NCBI GenBank assembly: GCA_017303875.1
Contig: JAFLBP010000008.1
Coordinates: 62,001-126,000, forward strand
Direction: 5' to 3'
Length of the DNA stretch: 64,000 nt
From: Chitinophagales bacterium
Lineage (GTDB): Bacteria > Bacteroidota > Bacteroidia > Chitinophagales > Saprospiraceae
In this document: one piece after another, positions 21,101 to 29,197 of the stretch
Position numbering within the stretch: position 1 is the stretch's first letter
Layout: every line of letters starts with the position of its first letter
Program-made: the position numbers and the translations under genes
Notes under the pieces: generated by a model
Databases searched by the model: none
What the model was told of the DNA's origin: nothing
The model's input: the letters and a program-made list of their open reading frames with translations, nothing else

Positions 21101-21488
21101 TCATGTACTCATTGGTTCGCAGCGTGATGATGTTGGCAGCAATGCCGACCAGGGTTCTGTTTATGTCTTTGCCAATGCCTGCGGTAATAAACCTTCTTCC
21201 AAACGCAACGCCGAGCTGAACGCTTCCAAAGTATCCGTTGATTGCTTCCCCAACCCGCTGACCGACTACCTCAATATTGAAGTAGTGCTCACGCAGGAGG
21301 AAATGCTCAATATCACCATCGCCGACGCACAGGGCCGCATCGTTGCTACTCCGTACAACGATAAAGCCAATGGTATCCTCAACCTGCGTTGGGATGCCGC
21401 CCGCTTCGACAACGGTGTATACTTCGTACGCATTCAATCGCCAAGCCAAAACCAGGTTATTCCGGTTACAATCGTTCGGATTCCCTGA
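15135..21488 (+). CDS. Giant secreted HYR / FG-GAP repeat protein with T9SS sorting domain
   Basis: The 2117-residue protein is probably exported by type IX secretion and held at the cell surface or released. A long N-terminal signal region ends near VSADAQ (about residue 44). Residues 50-340 are VCBS/FG-GAP-like repeats with calcium-type DIDGDGD loops (FVDIDGNGTLDLF, GDLDGDGDMDLL). Residues 345-1605 hold about 14 HYR/Ig-like modules, most starting CPxN and ending in a form of VSDNTAPVI. A Pro run (PPPPPP) leads to about eight FG-GAP repeats (GDNVIVGAPLDDD type) over residues 1615-2020, as in integrin alpha propellers. The last 80 residues (CFPNPLTDYLNIEV through GVYFVRIQS) form the Por/T9SS sorting domain. 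Adhesion or matrix binding is inferred from the domains. Confidence 0.9.
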   Translation: MKSFTHYSIETVSRLLAYNRSAGLRQFLPALLAMFLGGVSADAQPFNQVALPGSLSGSWGVRVAPVFVDIDGNGTLDLFIGRNTGTVRYLRNTGTNTTPNFVEQTGTANPLNAVAVGSNAKPAFVDIDGDGDKDCFVGANNGNIYFYRNTGSAVAPAFSLQIGAANPFDGVDVGTNSAPAFGDTDSDGDFDCVIGRSNNTGSILYFRNEGDPSSADFAQKTGAYNPCNNTLFASIEGNPFNNANIPNAVPAFINFDGDQDSDLLFGRTDGDFSFYSGTLNVCSPTLQQSTFALSSLSNLADVGSSSTDFSTPAFGDLDGDGDMDLLVGRADGNFTYFENGSCTTVPTFGSACNTSIARTLDANGQYALVLSDVFSGTATATSACTSNSITPTITPSVLTCSNAGQATTVTVTATDPSNGRSATCTVSVTVSDNAAPVISNPSNCGTYFINLNASGNGTFGTVTPASISGLSATDNCTVNWTVMSQPSPSFIFNCSNVGTTPYTINLRASDNAGNSATCTASVVVRDVTAPVPPASLAPVNLTYCGSPFAYNTPAPPATAFNGTDVCNGPIVPVGSPSSINITGTGTHTITWTYTDASGNTATRTQSIIVTANPAPFAGMSCPANITVYADNTCTASATWIAPVFQDCTGDFNPPSQGSLINSHNSGATFTLANSPHTVTYLATDAAGNSSMCNFTVTVSDNTAPVISGSPSSINPVVQAQAQNVCGRVVTWGNPTGFTATDACSGPVSFVTEVVRTSVPSGPTNYQSGATFDYGTYTITYYAQDSRSNRVAVTSAVVVVSDGQVPSVTCPSNQVTTTAPGRCNADFLIFTPSGAQVADNCPGAVVSGPFESSIPLNASPVNFGPNYYRLSRGMHTINFFVTDNQGLSNACTFTVAVNDEEKPVLSDCPANQTLTLMSTCTATISWDNPIVEDNCTGITGLNNNTPYYEISGGSLSSPSTATFVIDNDPPFTASAVLGEGLHTVRYYVTDNSGNTGTCSFTLTVRDDVAPIFTNCPNGLGVAQSVTTSAGVCGYTLTMSSFSTDLARDISMGCTEGTLSFRRLPNNTPVALNSDLPIGVHTLMAVATDYSGNSSTCQFSVSVSDVTAPTVSNCPSSVTLNTIAGQCYALPSWTIPSFSDPCGMATTTVTWTNPSSVTQNLLAGSQLPKGVNFISYVGRDIYQNPAFCSFPVTVVDNQAPVISACPNVTVSTGTTNCDATVGSLSANDNCDGSLSVAPTNSTVGLAPGTYSRTYIATDAAGNSSVCTRTITVVDNAGPEMTCPTNRTVNATSGCSAAVSWPTNAANLYAYDYCDGVRTPTTTTPPGSTFQGGITTVTYTATDTKGNTGTCTFTVTVITSSVPTITCPTAPLTIAAGANCQAQVTNALMAQNNPAASDACGGNVVITNNASGAFVSANNNITVTWTATNGSATSSCARIVQVLDQSLPVLTCPAPITVNTSQQQCSVDNSMVPVLNPTVTDNCASSFSIGNNRPATFNVGNVTVTFSVSDGNGNIGTCNWIVTVRDMTPPNITCPANVAVNLAANAPLPTQVALGTPSGNDNCVNPGLQTPTSNAPQAGFGLGTTTVTWTVLDAGGNAATCNQSVTVTQQTTPPPPPPVSACWDQTERLTPIGVNNAGADKFYGTAADIDGTIAVVGAMNDDQTAVNAGAAYVMSYNGTSWVSVKKLLASDGAAYDLFGSSVAISGDYIIVGVPESDPSGNTSRGAAYVYYRNMGGSDQWGQVAKLVAADGAAGDKFGTSVAISGDNVLVGAPLDDDNAATNSGTVFVFERSGTPGNWVFVTKLNDSAAGDNFGISVDLDGDYGVVGIRNNDDIGANAGAAFIYDRNSGWSLAAQLFASDGLSGDNFGQAVAISGDNVIVGAPLDDDGGSSAGTAFIFNKDEGGIDNWGEVLKIYAADQQPGDQFGFSVDIDGTNAVVGARNDDDLGSNAGSAYVFNQNEGGANNWGQTDKLTANDGAANDLFGTAVAIDTDHVLIGSQRDDVGSNADQGSVYVFANACGNKPSSKRNAELNASKVSVDCFPNPLTDYLNIEVVLTQEEMLNITIADAQGRIVATPYNDKANGILNLRWDAARFDNGVYFVRIQSPSQNQVIPVTIVRIP

Positions 21489-21526
21489 TTAACTGGCTCA
21501 ACGTAACCAGGTACAATTAAACAATT

Positions 21527-21562
21527 GCGCCGCTCCCGGATACTTCCAGGAGCGGCGCTTTT
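21527..21562. terminator. Bidirectional intrinsic terminator
   Basis: GCGCCGCTCC (21527-21536) and GGAGCGGCGC (21549-21558) form a perfect 10-bp stem followed by TTTT on the plus strand. It lies between the convergent giant secreted protein and TPR glycosyltransferase genes. Confidence 0.88.
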
Positions 21563-21607
21563 AGTATTGTAAATGCCGCCGTTTAAGGGTTGCGGCTTGA
21601 AATTGTT

Positions 21608-23578
21608 TTATTGCTTCATTGCCTGCGCTTTGGCCGCCCTTTCCAACCAGGGCTGCGCCGCTTCAGGTTGCCCCATATCTCTGTAAGCCGAGCCGATGTA
21701 TTGCAGCAGGGTGACATTGTTGGGTTCGTATTTCAGGCCCTCTTGCCATTGCGCAATCGCCTCCTGGAATTTGCGCTGCTGCGCCAGCACGGCCCCGAGA
21801 TTGCGGCGCGCATCAATAAAGCGCGGATCATATTGCACGGCCTTGCGGTAAGCATCTACGGCTTTCGACGGATCATAATATTTGGAATTGTTCATCATAT
21901 AAATGAAGCCCATATTCGACCATACGGTCGCACTGTTTATGCGATATTCCACACATTTCAGGTAATCGGCCATCGCCAGATCAATTTCCCCGAGGCGGAA
22001 ATGCGCCAGTCCGCGACTGCCATAGGCATCGTGGTATTTCGGAAACAACTCAATGGCGCGGGTATACGATTCAATGCCCCGGCGCACCTGCGCAGAATCC
22101 AGTACAATGCCTTTTTCTTCATCCAGCGCCACCCGCGTGATTTCCAGACTGCGGTGGTAATTCATTTTGGCGCTGTTGGGCGAGGTTTTAATGTCGGTTT
22201 CGTACAGCGAATAGCTGTTTTCCCAGGCCGGGTTGCGCAATATCGTGCGCGCGCTATATGCCAGCACAATTGCCGCCGTAAAGGCCCAAAAGCCCAGCAT
22301 GGCCGGACGGGTATTAAAAATCTGATCTTTTTCTGTAATTTTAAACAACTTCATCAGGCCATAGGCAATGGCAATGGCCAAACCGATAGAGGGCGCATAC
22401 AACAGGCGTTCCCCGTAAGAAGTACCGATCTGGAACAATACATTGCTGAACAGGGAAAACGGCGCTAAAAACATCAGCCAGGCAAAAGCCAGCACATGGC
22501 GTTGCATAATGGCCGCCCATAAGGACCAAAAGCTCAGGCCTGCAAAAATAACCAAGGCCAACCCGGCGCGCCACTCGCTGAAACCCACCGGCTGCAATTG
22601 CGGAAAACCGCGGTCGTGTACCAATTGCGCCGGATAAACCAGCACTTTCAGGTATTCCCAGCACATCATCAGGGCAGAAGCCAAGCGTTCTGAGTTGCTT
22701 TGTGCCGCCACAATAAAATTATCCAATTCCGAATACGTCTCCTTGCCGCCCTGCGTACGCAGTACCAAATAGCGGGTCAGCAGGAAAACCGCCGCCGGAA
22801 TCAGCATCATCAAAGCCTTGGAAAATGCGGCCGCGCGTTTTTGAGGTTCAATAAAAAACCAGACGCAGAAGAAATAAACGGCCGTCCAGGTAATCGCGCC
22901 CTCTTTGCTGAACAAGGCCGCAGCATAAGCCACAATGGCGCCCATCAGCCAGGTCGTTTTGCCGTTTTCAAAATGCCGCCACAGGGCGTACAGCGACACA
23001 TGGCTGAAGAGCAGGGCCAGAATTTCATCCAGCGATTTGATGTTGCCCACTACTTCTGTATGTACCGGATGCGCAATGAACAAAAGCGTAGTTGCCGCAG
23101 CCAGCACGGGCGGATAAGCCGCAAAGACCCGGCGCCAGGTAAGCCACATGACCCAGCCGCTCAGGCCGTAAAAAAGTACGTTGGTCAGGTGCCCGAGAAA
23201 AGGATTTTCAGGCGATAAAATCCATTGAATGGAAAACATCAACAGCGGAATCGGGCGATACAGCGAGCCGGGACTGCTCCAGGTACCGTAGCGGTATTCG
23301 GTGCTGAAAATGATGCCGATATTTTTTGGCCCGCCTTTCACCACCCAGTTGTCTTTGATGGAAGAAAAATCGTCGAGCGTGTAGTTGTGCCCCAATGTGT
23401 TCAGGTAAAGCAATATTCCGAGGCCGGCTGCCACCAGGCCGAAAACCAGAAATCCGGCGGGCAAAGGCGGTAATTCCACCAACGCATTCCAGGTTTGTTC
23501 AGCGATTCGACGCGCACTTGGGCGTGGAGGCACTTGCTGTGCCGGGCGTTTTACGGGTTGTTGCTGTTTTTTAGCCAT
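21608..23578 (-). CDS. TMTC-like membrane glycosyltransferase with C-terminal TPR repeats
   Basis: This 656-residue protein has a basic, Pro/Gln-rich N-terminus, then about ten transmembrane segments (FLVFGLVAAGLGILLYL first), then at least four TPR units (residues about 500-650, such as YHDAYGSRGLAHFRLGEIDL). The loop after the first membrane helix contains YTLDDFSSI, the Asp-Asp pair expected of GT-C enzymes that use lipid-linked sugars. The overall plan resembles the TMTC family of O-mannosyltransferases. The substrate is unknown; protein O-glycosylation is common in Bacteroidota, so that role is plausible but inferred. It is divergent from the RND permease gene. Confidence 0.75.
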   Translation of the reverse strand: MAKKQQQPVKRPAQQVPPRPSARRIAEQTWNALVELPPLPAGFLVFGLVAAGLGILLYLNTLGHNYTLDDFSSIKDNWVVKGGPKNIGIIFSTEYRYGTWSSPGSLYRPIPLLMFSIQWILSPENPFLGHLTNVLFYGLSGWVMWLTWRRVFAAYPPVLAAATTLLFIAHPVHTEVVGNIKSLDEILALLFSHVSLYALWRHFENGKTTWLMGAIVAYAAALFSKEGAITWTAVYFFCVWFFIEPQKRAAAFSKALMMLIPAAVFLLTRYLVLRTQGGKETYSELDNFIVAAQSNSERLASALMMCWEYLKVLVYPAQLVHDRGFPQLQPVGFSEWRAGLALVIFAGLSFWSLWAAIMQRHVLAFAWLMFLAPFSLFSNVLFQIGTSYGERLLYAPSIGLAIAIAYGLMKLFKITEKDQIFNTRPAMLGFWAFTAAIVLAYSARTILRNPAWENSYSLYETDIKTSPNSAKMNYHRSLEITRVALDEEKGIVLDSAQVRRGIESYTRAIELFPKYHDAYGSRGLAHFRLGEIDLAMADYLKCVEYRINSATVWSNMGFIYMMNNSKYYDPSKAVDAYRKAVQYDPRFIDARRNLGAVLAQQRKFQEAIAQWQEGLKYEPNNVTLLQYIGSAYRDMGQPEAAQPWLERAAKAQAMKQ

Positions 23579-23650
23579 ACGTACTGACTGATTTTTATGG
23601 CGCTAAGGTAGTAAAAATCAGCTTTTACCCATTCCCTCAACACCTTTCGC

Positions 23651-23658
23651 TATCTTTG
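23651..23658 (+). promoter_or_regulatory. Candidate -7 box of RND permease promoter
   Basis: TATCTTTG, an exact TAnnTTTG match, lies 32 bp before the start codon. Confidence 0.55.
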
Positions 23659-23690
23659 CGCGCCGGCGTTGGAGAAAACGCCTCCCGCAC

Positions 23691-26600
23691 ATGAATCTTA
23701 CCGAAATTTCCATCCGACGCCCCTCGATCATTATTGTGATCTTTGCCGTACTCACCTTTATGGGCGTGGCCAGCTATAACACCCTGCCCATTGAACTGGT
23801 ACCAAAGTTCAGCCCGCCGGTCGTGACCATTATGGCCATTTATCCCGGCGCCTCTCCGGCAGAAGTAGAAAATGGCGTGAGTATCCCGATTGAGAATGCC
23901 GTTTCCAGCCTCGAAGGTATCATTCAGATCCAGATCGGCTCCATGGAAAGTTCCTGCTTTATTGCCCTGGAAATGGAGCAAACGGTCGATCTCGACCGGG
24001 CGGTGCAGGAAATTCAACGAAAAATCAACCAGATCCTGCCCACCCTGCCCAAAGAGGTGCGCCCGCCGGTGGTGAATAAATTCGCCCTCGAAGAATTGCC
24101 CGTGCTGCGTCTCGGTATTTCCGGCAACGTCAGCGGCTCGGAATTTTATGATCTGGTAAAAAACCGCCTCGCGCCCGACATCGCGCGCGTCAAAGGCGTC
24201 GCACAGGTCAATATCCTTGGCGGCGAAGCCCGCGAAATCAAGGTCAATATTTCCAGCCAGCGCCTCGAGCAATACGGCCTTTCCCTGCTTCAGGTAACAC
24301 AGGCCGTACAAATGGCCAACCTCGACTTCCCAACCGGCAAAGTCAGCAACGAAGACAATTCCATCCGAATCCGCCTGGCCGGCAAGTTCCTGACCCTCGA
24401 AGATGTGCGCAACCTCGTGATCGGGAAAACCAAATTCGGCTCCTCCATTTACCTGAAAGATATTGCCGAAATACAAGACGGCATCCGGGAAGCCGATGTC
24501 ATTTGCCGCACGGGCGGCCAACCTGCCGTGGGCCTTACCATCCGCAAGCAAAGCGACGCCAATGGCGTGGAAATGTCGGATCTGGTACTTGAAAAACTCA
24601 AAGTCCTTGAGGAAACCTACAGCAAGGAAGGCGTAAAATTCCAGGTGGTAGCCAACAGCAGCAACTTCACCCGCAAAGCCACCGACGCAGTAATTTTCGA
24701 CCTGATCGTGGCGGTACTGCTGGTTGCAGCGGTAATGTTGCTCTTTCTGCACAGCCTGCGCAATGCCCTTATCGTGCTGGTGTCTATCCCGACCTCCATC
24801 GTCAGCACATTTGTGATGATGAAAATATTTGGCTACTCGCTCAACCTCATGTCGCTGCTCGGTCTTTCGTTAGCCATCGGCATTCTGGTAGACGACGCCA
24901 TTGTGGTTATTGAAAATATATACCGGCACCTCGAAATGGGCAAAGACAAGGCCCAGGCCTCCTATGATGGCCGGAATGAAATCAGTTTTACCGCCATCAG
25001 TATCACTTTGGTGGATGTGGTGGTATTTCTGCCCATCATTTTTACGGCGGGTTTGGTGCCCAACCTGATGCGGCAGTTTTGCATGACGGTGCTTACGTCC
25101 ACCCTCATGTCGCTCTTTGTATCCTTTACGCTGGTACCATTCCTCACCTCCCGCTTTGGCAAAGTGCATCGTTTTGTGGGCAATAATATTGGAGGAAAAA
25201 TTGTGCTGCACTTCGAGCGTTTCCTCGATTGGTTCTCCGACGGTTTTGTTTCGGCCTTGCGCTGGGCATTAAAAAATACCGGTACCCGCCTGACAACCCT
25301 GATCCTGGCGATCGGGCTTTTCGGTGGCTCTTTCTTCCTGGTTACTTCCGGCCTTATCGGCAATGCCTTCTTCGAGCCGGGCGAGCGCGGTGAATTTTTG
25401 CTGCAAATTCAGCTGCCCAAAGACGCTTCGCTCAAGCAAACCGACGCCGTAACCAAGCAGGTGGAGCAGTGGCTGCAACAACAACCCGAAGTGGTGGATA
25501 TGTTTACCACCATCGGTACCAATAATAAATCCTTCGGCCTCAATTCCCCTTATCTCGCAGAAATTCAGGTGTTTTTAGCACCTATCGGTAAAAAACGCGC
25601 GGAAAGTACCCTCGTATTTGCTCAAAAAACAAAAATCAAACTCAGCGAAACCATCGCAGGCGCACGCATACAAGCCTCGCCGATCGACATCCTCGGCCTC
25701 TCTTTTGCACCCATTGAAGTAAAACTGATCGGGCCCAATACCGACACCCTGATCGCCCTCTCCAACCGTGTGTACGAGGTGATGCGCGACGTGCCGGGCT
25801 GTGTGGAAATTGAAAAAACCGTTGAGGGCGGCAACCCGGAAATCCGTGTGGAAGTAAACCGCCAGCGCATGGCCGATTACGGCCTCACCATGGCACAGGT
25901 GGGCATGACCCTGCAAACGGCTTTCAGCGGCAACAGCGATGCCAAGTACCGCGAAGGACAAAACGAATACCCGATCCGGGTCTCGCTCGATGCCTTCGAC
26001 CGGCGCAGCGCCACCGACGTAGAGCAGCTTTCTTTCCTCAACCCGCTCAACAGCACGGTGTACCTCAAACAATTTGCAGAGGTAAAAAGCGGCACCGCAC
26101 CTACCCGTCTGGAACGCCGCGACCGCTCGCCCTCGGTGATGCTCACCGCTCAGGTGATCGGACGCTCCGGCGGCGCCGTCAGCCGCGACATCAAGGCCCG
26201 GCTCGATCAAATGCCCATGCCCCCGGGCACATACATCCGCTATGGCGGCGATTTGCAACGCCAGAAACAAGGCATTGGCTCTATGGGCTTTGCCCTGTGG
26301 ACCAGTATCGTGCTCGTTTACCTGATTATGGTGGCACTGTACGACAACTGGGTGTATCCGCTCGTGGTATTGGTCTCCATTCCGCTTTCCCTCATCGGCG
26401 CCCTGCTGGCGCTGGCGTTGGCGCGGGAGAACCTGACGGTGTTTACCGGCCTCGGCCTGCTGATGCTTATTGGTCTGGTAGGTAAAAACGCGATCCTCGT
26501 GGTCGACTTCGCCAATCAGCTGCGCGATGAAGGGATGGAGGTCAAAGCGGCCTTGTTCAAGGCCACCAAATTGCGTTTCCGGCCGGTATTGATGACCAAT

Positions 26601-26810
26601 ATTGCTATGGTAATCGGGCTTTTGCCCATCGCGATGGCACAAGGCGCCGGCGCCGACTGGAAAAACGGCTTAGCCTGGGCCATCATCGGTGGCCTTAATT
26701 CCTCCATGTTTTTATCGCTCATCGTGGTGCCCGTAGTGTACTGGATGTTCGATCGATTGTTGCATCAGTTAGGACTGGACAAGAAAAAAGACATCCATCT
26801 CGACACATAA
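23691..26810 (+). CDS. RND efflux permease, HAE1 (AcrB-like) family
   Basis: The full-length, 1039-residue permease exports hydrophobic or amphiphilic compounds using the proton gradient. The N-terminus ISIRRPSIIIVIFAVLTFM and PGASPAEVENGVSIPIENA are typical. The proton-relay helix reads GLSLAIGILVDDAIVVIEN near residue 400, with the paired Asp residues of the HAE1 group, which separates it from the metal-type permease at the left end of the window. Unusually, neither an adaptor nor a TolC gene is adjacent: upstream is a divergent glycosyltransferase, downstream an esterase. Partners must be encoded elsewhere. Confidence 0.93.
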   Translation: MNLTEISIRRPSIIIVIFAVLTFMGVASYNTLPIELVPKFSPPVVTIMAIYPGASPAEVENGVSIPIENAVSSLEGIIQIQIGSMESSCFIALEMEQTVDLDRAVQEIQRKINQILPTLPKEVRPPVVNKFALEELPVLRLGISGNVSGSEFYDLVKNRLAPDIARVKGVAQVNILGGEAREIKVNISSQRLEQYGLSLLQVTQAVQMANLDFPTGKVSNEDNSIRIRLAGKFLTLEDVRNLVIGKTKFGSSIYLKDIAEIQDGIREADVICRTGGQPAVGLTIRKQSDANGVEMSDLVLEKLKVLEETYSKEGVKFQVVANSSNFTRKATDAVIFDLIVAVLLVAAVMLLFLHSLRNALIVLVSIPTSIVSTFVMMKIFGYSLNLMSLLGLSLAIGILVDDAIVVIENIYRHLEMGKDKAQASYDGRNEISFTAISITLVDVVVFLPIIFTAGLVPNLMRQFCMTVLTSTLMSLFVSFTLVPFLTSRFGKVHRFVGNNIGGKIVLHFERFLDWFSDGFVSALRWALKNTGTRLTTLILAIGLFGGSFFLVTSGLIGNAFFEPGERGEFLLQIQLPKDASLKQTDAVTKQVEQWLQQQPEVVDMFTTIGTNNKSFGLNSPYLAEIQVFLAPIGKKRAESTLVFAQKTKIKLSETIAGARIQASPIDILGLSFAPIEVKLIGPNTDTLIALSNRVYEVMRDVPGCVEIEKTVEGGNPEIRVEVNRQRMADYGLTMAQVGMTLQTAFSGNSDAKYREGQNEYPIRVSLDAFDRRSATDVEQLSFLNPLNSTVYLKQFAEVKSGTAPTRLERRDRSPSVMLTAQVIGRSGGAVSRDIKARLDQMPMPPGTYIRYGGDLQRQKQGIGSMGFALWTSIVLVYLIMVALYDNWVYPLVVLVSIPLSLIGALLALALARENLTVFTGLGLLMLIGLVGKNAILVVDFANQLRDEGMEVKAALFKATKLRFRPVLMTNIAMVIGLLPIAMAQGAGADWKNGLAWAIIGGLNSSMFLSLIVVPVVYWMFDRLLHQLGLDKKKDIHLDT

Positions 26811-26830
26811 ATCACCCTTTGGTATTACAG

Positions 26831-26849
26831 GCAGCAGCAGCAGCAGCAG
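26831..26849 (+). repeat. Short GCA/CAG trinucleotide run
   Basis: About six CAG/GCA units lie in the non-coding gap 40 bp before the esterase gene. Slippage there could alter promoter spacing, because the following CATCTTTG resembles a -7 box. Confidence 0.8.
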
Positions 26850-26889
26850 GCATCTTTGTGCTATTCTTCAATCATTCAAAACCTGCACA

Positions 26890-27852
26890 ATGAAAAAACT
26901 TTTGCTGCTCTTGCTTGCCCTTCCCTTGTTTACCCTTGCCTGTAAGGACAAAGCAGACCCCGTTGATCCTATGTACAGCGTCGGAAAGAACCGCTACACC
27001 GTAAGTATCGACGGGGTGCAGCGCGAATATTACGTCCATGTGCCTGCCGGCTACAACGACAACAGCGCCACCCCCCTCGTCTTTATGCTGCATGGCACCA
27101 GCGGCGACGGCGAAAAAATGTACGACATCTCCGGCTGGAAAGAGGTCGGAGAAACTGAGGATTTCCTCACCGTTTTTCCTTCCTCCGGCCGCTACTGCAT
27201 TATTGACGACGGGGAAACCAAGAATACCACCAAATGGAATACGACGCCGGATTGTGAATGGACGTTTTGCGCCGGACAAACACCGCTCAACGACATTAAA
27301 TTTCTTCGTGCCGTCATTGATGAACTGAAGGGAAAATTTAATATTGACGCAAAGCGCATTTACCTGAATGGTTTCTCTAATGGCGGCCAGATGGCAGCCA
27401 GGTGCAGCGTGGAAATGAGTGATGTGCTTGCAGCTGTTTGCGAAAATGCCGGCTCATTTTTTCTCGACACCGTGTATATACCCAAACGCAATTTACCGGT
27501 GTTGTACCAGGTCGGCGATCGCGACTATGGCACCGATCACGAAGGGCCGGCGGTACCACTTGCTTACCTCGATACCCTGATTTCCACCCCCGGGCTCAGC
27601 TATTTGAATGGGAAACATTACAGAACAGCCAATGCACATATCAGAAATTTCAAGCTCAACCCGAATTTCAGCATCAGTGGCGACACCAGCAGGGCAGTAG
27701 TGGCCTCCTACCTGCCGGCAAGCGGCACAGGGTACGAATTTCGCTTTGTAATGGTTAAAAACCTGGCGCATGCGTACCCCAACGGCTCAAACCATTGGAT
27801 GAAAAACGCCGAGGTACACTGGGAATGGCTGAAAGGCTTCAAACTGCCGTAA
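26890..27852 (+). CDS. Lipoprotein esterase, PHB-depolymerase/CE1-like alpha/beta hydrolase
   Basis: The 320-residue protein has a lipoprotein signal (LPLFTLAC, Cys at residue 18) and an alpha/beta-hydrolase fold of the LpqC / feruloyl-esterase / PHB-depolymerase type. Visible features are the oxyanion region MLHGTSGDGEKM, the nucleophile Ser at residue 163 in GFSNGGQMA, a likely acid in QVGDRDYGTDHEG, and a late His in KNLAHAYPNGSNHW. Paired Cys (DCEWTFCAG) may form a disulfide. It would act at the cell envelope on an ester, possibly a plant polysaccharide substituent; the substrate is not determined. It stands alone with a terminator downstream. Confidence 0.82.
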   Translation: MKKLLLLLLALPLFTLACKDKADPVDPMYSVGKNRYTVSIDGVQREYYVHVPAGYNDNSATPLVFMLHGTSGDGEKMYDISGWKEVGETEDFLTVFPSSGRYCIIDDGETKNTTKWNTTPDCEWTFCAGQTPLNDIKFLRAVIDELKGKFNIDAKRIYLNGFSNGGQMAARCSVEMSDVLAAVCENAGSFFLDTVYIPKRNLPVLYQVGDRDYGTDHEGPAVPLAYLDTLISTPGLSYLNGKHYRTANAHIRNFKLNPNFSISGDTSRAVVASYLPASGTGYEFRFVMVKNLAHAYPNGSNHWMKNAEVHWEWLKGFKLP

Positions 27853-27883
27853 AGGCAAATGAACGTTTGACGGATTTAGTTGT

Positions 27884-27925
27884 TTGGAGCATGTTGTGAA
27901 ATAGCCAACATGCTCCAAGTTTTTT
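27884..27925 (+). terminator. Intrinsic terminator after esterase gene
   Basis: TTGGAGCATGTTG (27884-27896) and CAACATGCTCCAA (27906-27918) pair perfectly over 13 bp and are followed by GTTTTTT. Confidence 0.9.
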
Positions 27926-27940
27926 CAAATACGTATAAAA

Positions 27941-28402
27941 ATGCCAAAATTCCTTTCCCTGAAACCACAAAAACACTTGTTTTTCAAAGGGCTGCTCCTG
28001 CTTTTTCCGTTCCTGTCCTTTCATCCGGCGCCGCCGGTATTGCAAATTCAAATCAGCGGCATACAATCTGCGCAGGGCAAAATCCTGCTTTCCATTTATA
28101 ACAGTGCCGGTAATTACATGCAAATTGAAAAAGCGAGCGTGCTGCGGAGTATTGAGGTGCGCAGTACCCAAACCATTCAAGTGAACATCAATGACCTGCC
28201 GCCCGGCGAATACGCCATTTCCTGCTATCACGACCTGAACGGCAATGCCAAATTGGATAAAAACTTAGTGGGTATTCCTTCCGAGCCTTACGGGTTTTCC
28301 AACAATGCGCGTCCGAAATTCCGTGCTGCCACCTGGGAGGAAACGCGTTTTTATTTGAATGCACAGGGCAGCACTATAGTACTGAAACTTGAAAATTGGT
28401 GA
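27941..28402 (+). CDS. DUF2141-family secreted protein
   Basis: This 153-residue protein has a hydrophobic leader (FFKGLLLLFPFLSFHPAPP), so it is probably periplasmic or secreted. Residues 33-150 match the DUF2141 pattern: LQIQISGIQSAQGKILLSIY at the start, LPPGEYAISCYHDLNGNAKLD in the middle with a possible Asp/Asn calcium-type loop, and GIPSEPYGFSNNARPKF near the end. The function of the family is unknown. It follows the esterase terminator and precedes rpsO, which has its own promoter. Confidence 0.85.
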   Translation: MPKFLSLKPQKHLFFKGLLLLFPFLSFHPAPPVLQIQISGIQSAQGKILLSIYNSAGNYMQIEKASVLRSIEVRSTQTIQVNINDLPPGEYAISCYHDLNGNAKLDKNLVGIPSEPYGFSNNARPKFRAATWEETRFYLNAQGSTIVLKLENW

Positions 28403-28440
28403 TTGTTTTCAAAAAAATTTCATATTTACCCAAATATCCG

Positions 28441-28448
28441 TACTTTTG
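28441..28448 (+). promoter_or_regulatory. rpsO promoter -7 box
   Basis: TACTTTTG, an exact TAnnTTTG match, lies 93 bp before the rpsO start. The long leader could hold S15 autoregulation, but no specific structure was established. Confidence 0.6.
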
Positions 28449-28541
28449 CGGCGCTGAATGCGGATGGATAGGCAATAACTGCCGTTTGACCCGCTGAAAT
28501 TCGCACTCGGCAGCAACGTTCATCTTTTTATTTTTTTCAAA

Positions 28542-28817
28542 ATGGCAGTTTACTATAACAAGGAAAAAGTCGCTGAAATCGTAGCACAATACGGTGGCGA
28601 CGCCAAAAACACCGGGGACACTGAAGCGCAGGTTGCGCTCCTCACGTATCGCATCGAAAGTCTGTCGGCTCACCTCCGCCAGAACAAGAAAGATCACTCT
28701 ACCCGTCGCGCGCTGCTGGCCATGGTTGGTCAGCGTAAAAGCCTTCTGTCTTATTACGCGAAGAAAGACATCTTCAAGTACCGCGCACTGATCGAGAAAC
28801 TCGGTATCCGTAAGTAA
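28542..28817 (+). CDS. rpsO: 30S ribosomal protein S15
   Basis: The 91-residue protein binds the central domain of 16S rRNA and starts platform assembly. The family signature TGDTEAQVALLTYRIESLSAH and HSTRRALLAMVGQRKSLLSY are both present, and length is standard. As in many bacteria it precedes pnp, here with a terminator and a 380-bp gap in between. Confidence 0.98.
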   Translation: MAVYYNKEKVAEIVAQYGGDAKNTGDTEAQVALLTYRIESLSAHLRQNKKDHSTRRALLAMVGQRKSLLSYYAKKDIFKYRALIEKLGIRK

Positions 28818-29197
28818 AAACACCACGCTGGGCTGTCTCGAATCTTTTTCAAGACAGCCCGCTTTGTTTTATTATATCTTTATCAACCGCTCCGGAACAG
28901 GCATGACGGGCAAAACGCGCGCCAAACGGCCCGGACGGACGAAGGACAATTCAAAAACGGGGATTTCCCTCCCCCACACAAAGACACCGGTTTGCAGCAA
29001 CATTTTTTACTGCAAAACCTGAGTGCAACTCCCGGTCTCTTTGTGTGTTTGGAGCGCTACGCAACGCTCTAACGGGTTTTTGACCCTTCCTCCCGGTCCT
29101 CCCACCGTTTTTAAGCGCCAAGCGTTTTCCCGCATTTTTGCAGCTTTTTTACACCTGCAAATGCACCTGCCACCGGGGCATAAACTATTTTCAGATT
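28818..29197 (+). other. rpsO-pnp intergenic region
   Basis: This 380-bp gap holds the rpsO terminator and the pnp leader. No ORF here looks coding. In other bacteria this leader is a site of PNPase autoregulation through RNase III, but I could not identify an equivalent hairpin. Confidence 0.6.
28830..28868 (+). terminator. rpsO intrinsic terminator
   Basis: GGGCTGTCT (28830-28838) pairs with AGACAGCCC (28852-28860), followed by GCTTTGTTTT. Confidence 0.88.

Noticed and set aside
19983..21449. 488-residue minus-strand ORF
   Set aside because: It is antisense to FG-GAP repeats of the giant protein and only reflects their repeat pattern.
21590..22468. 292-residue plus-strand ORF
   Set aside because: It is antisense to the TPR glycosyltransferase, which has clear membrane and TPR features and a proper terminator.
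29138..29197. Upstream start for PNPase
   Set aside because: It adds a Cys/His-rich stretch unlike other PNPases; ATG 29198 matches the family start.
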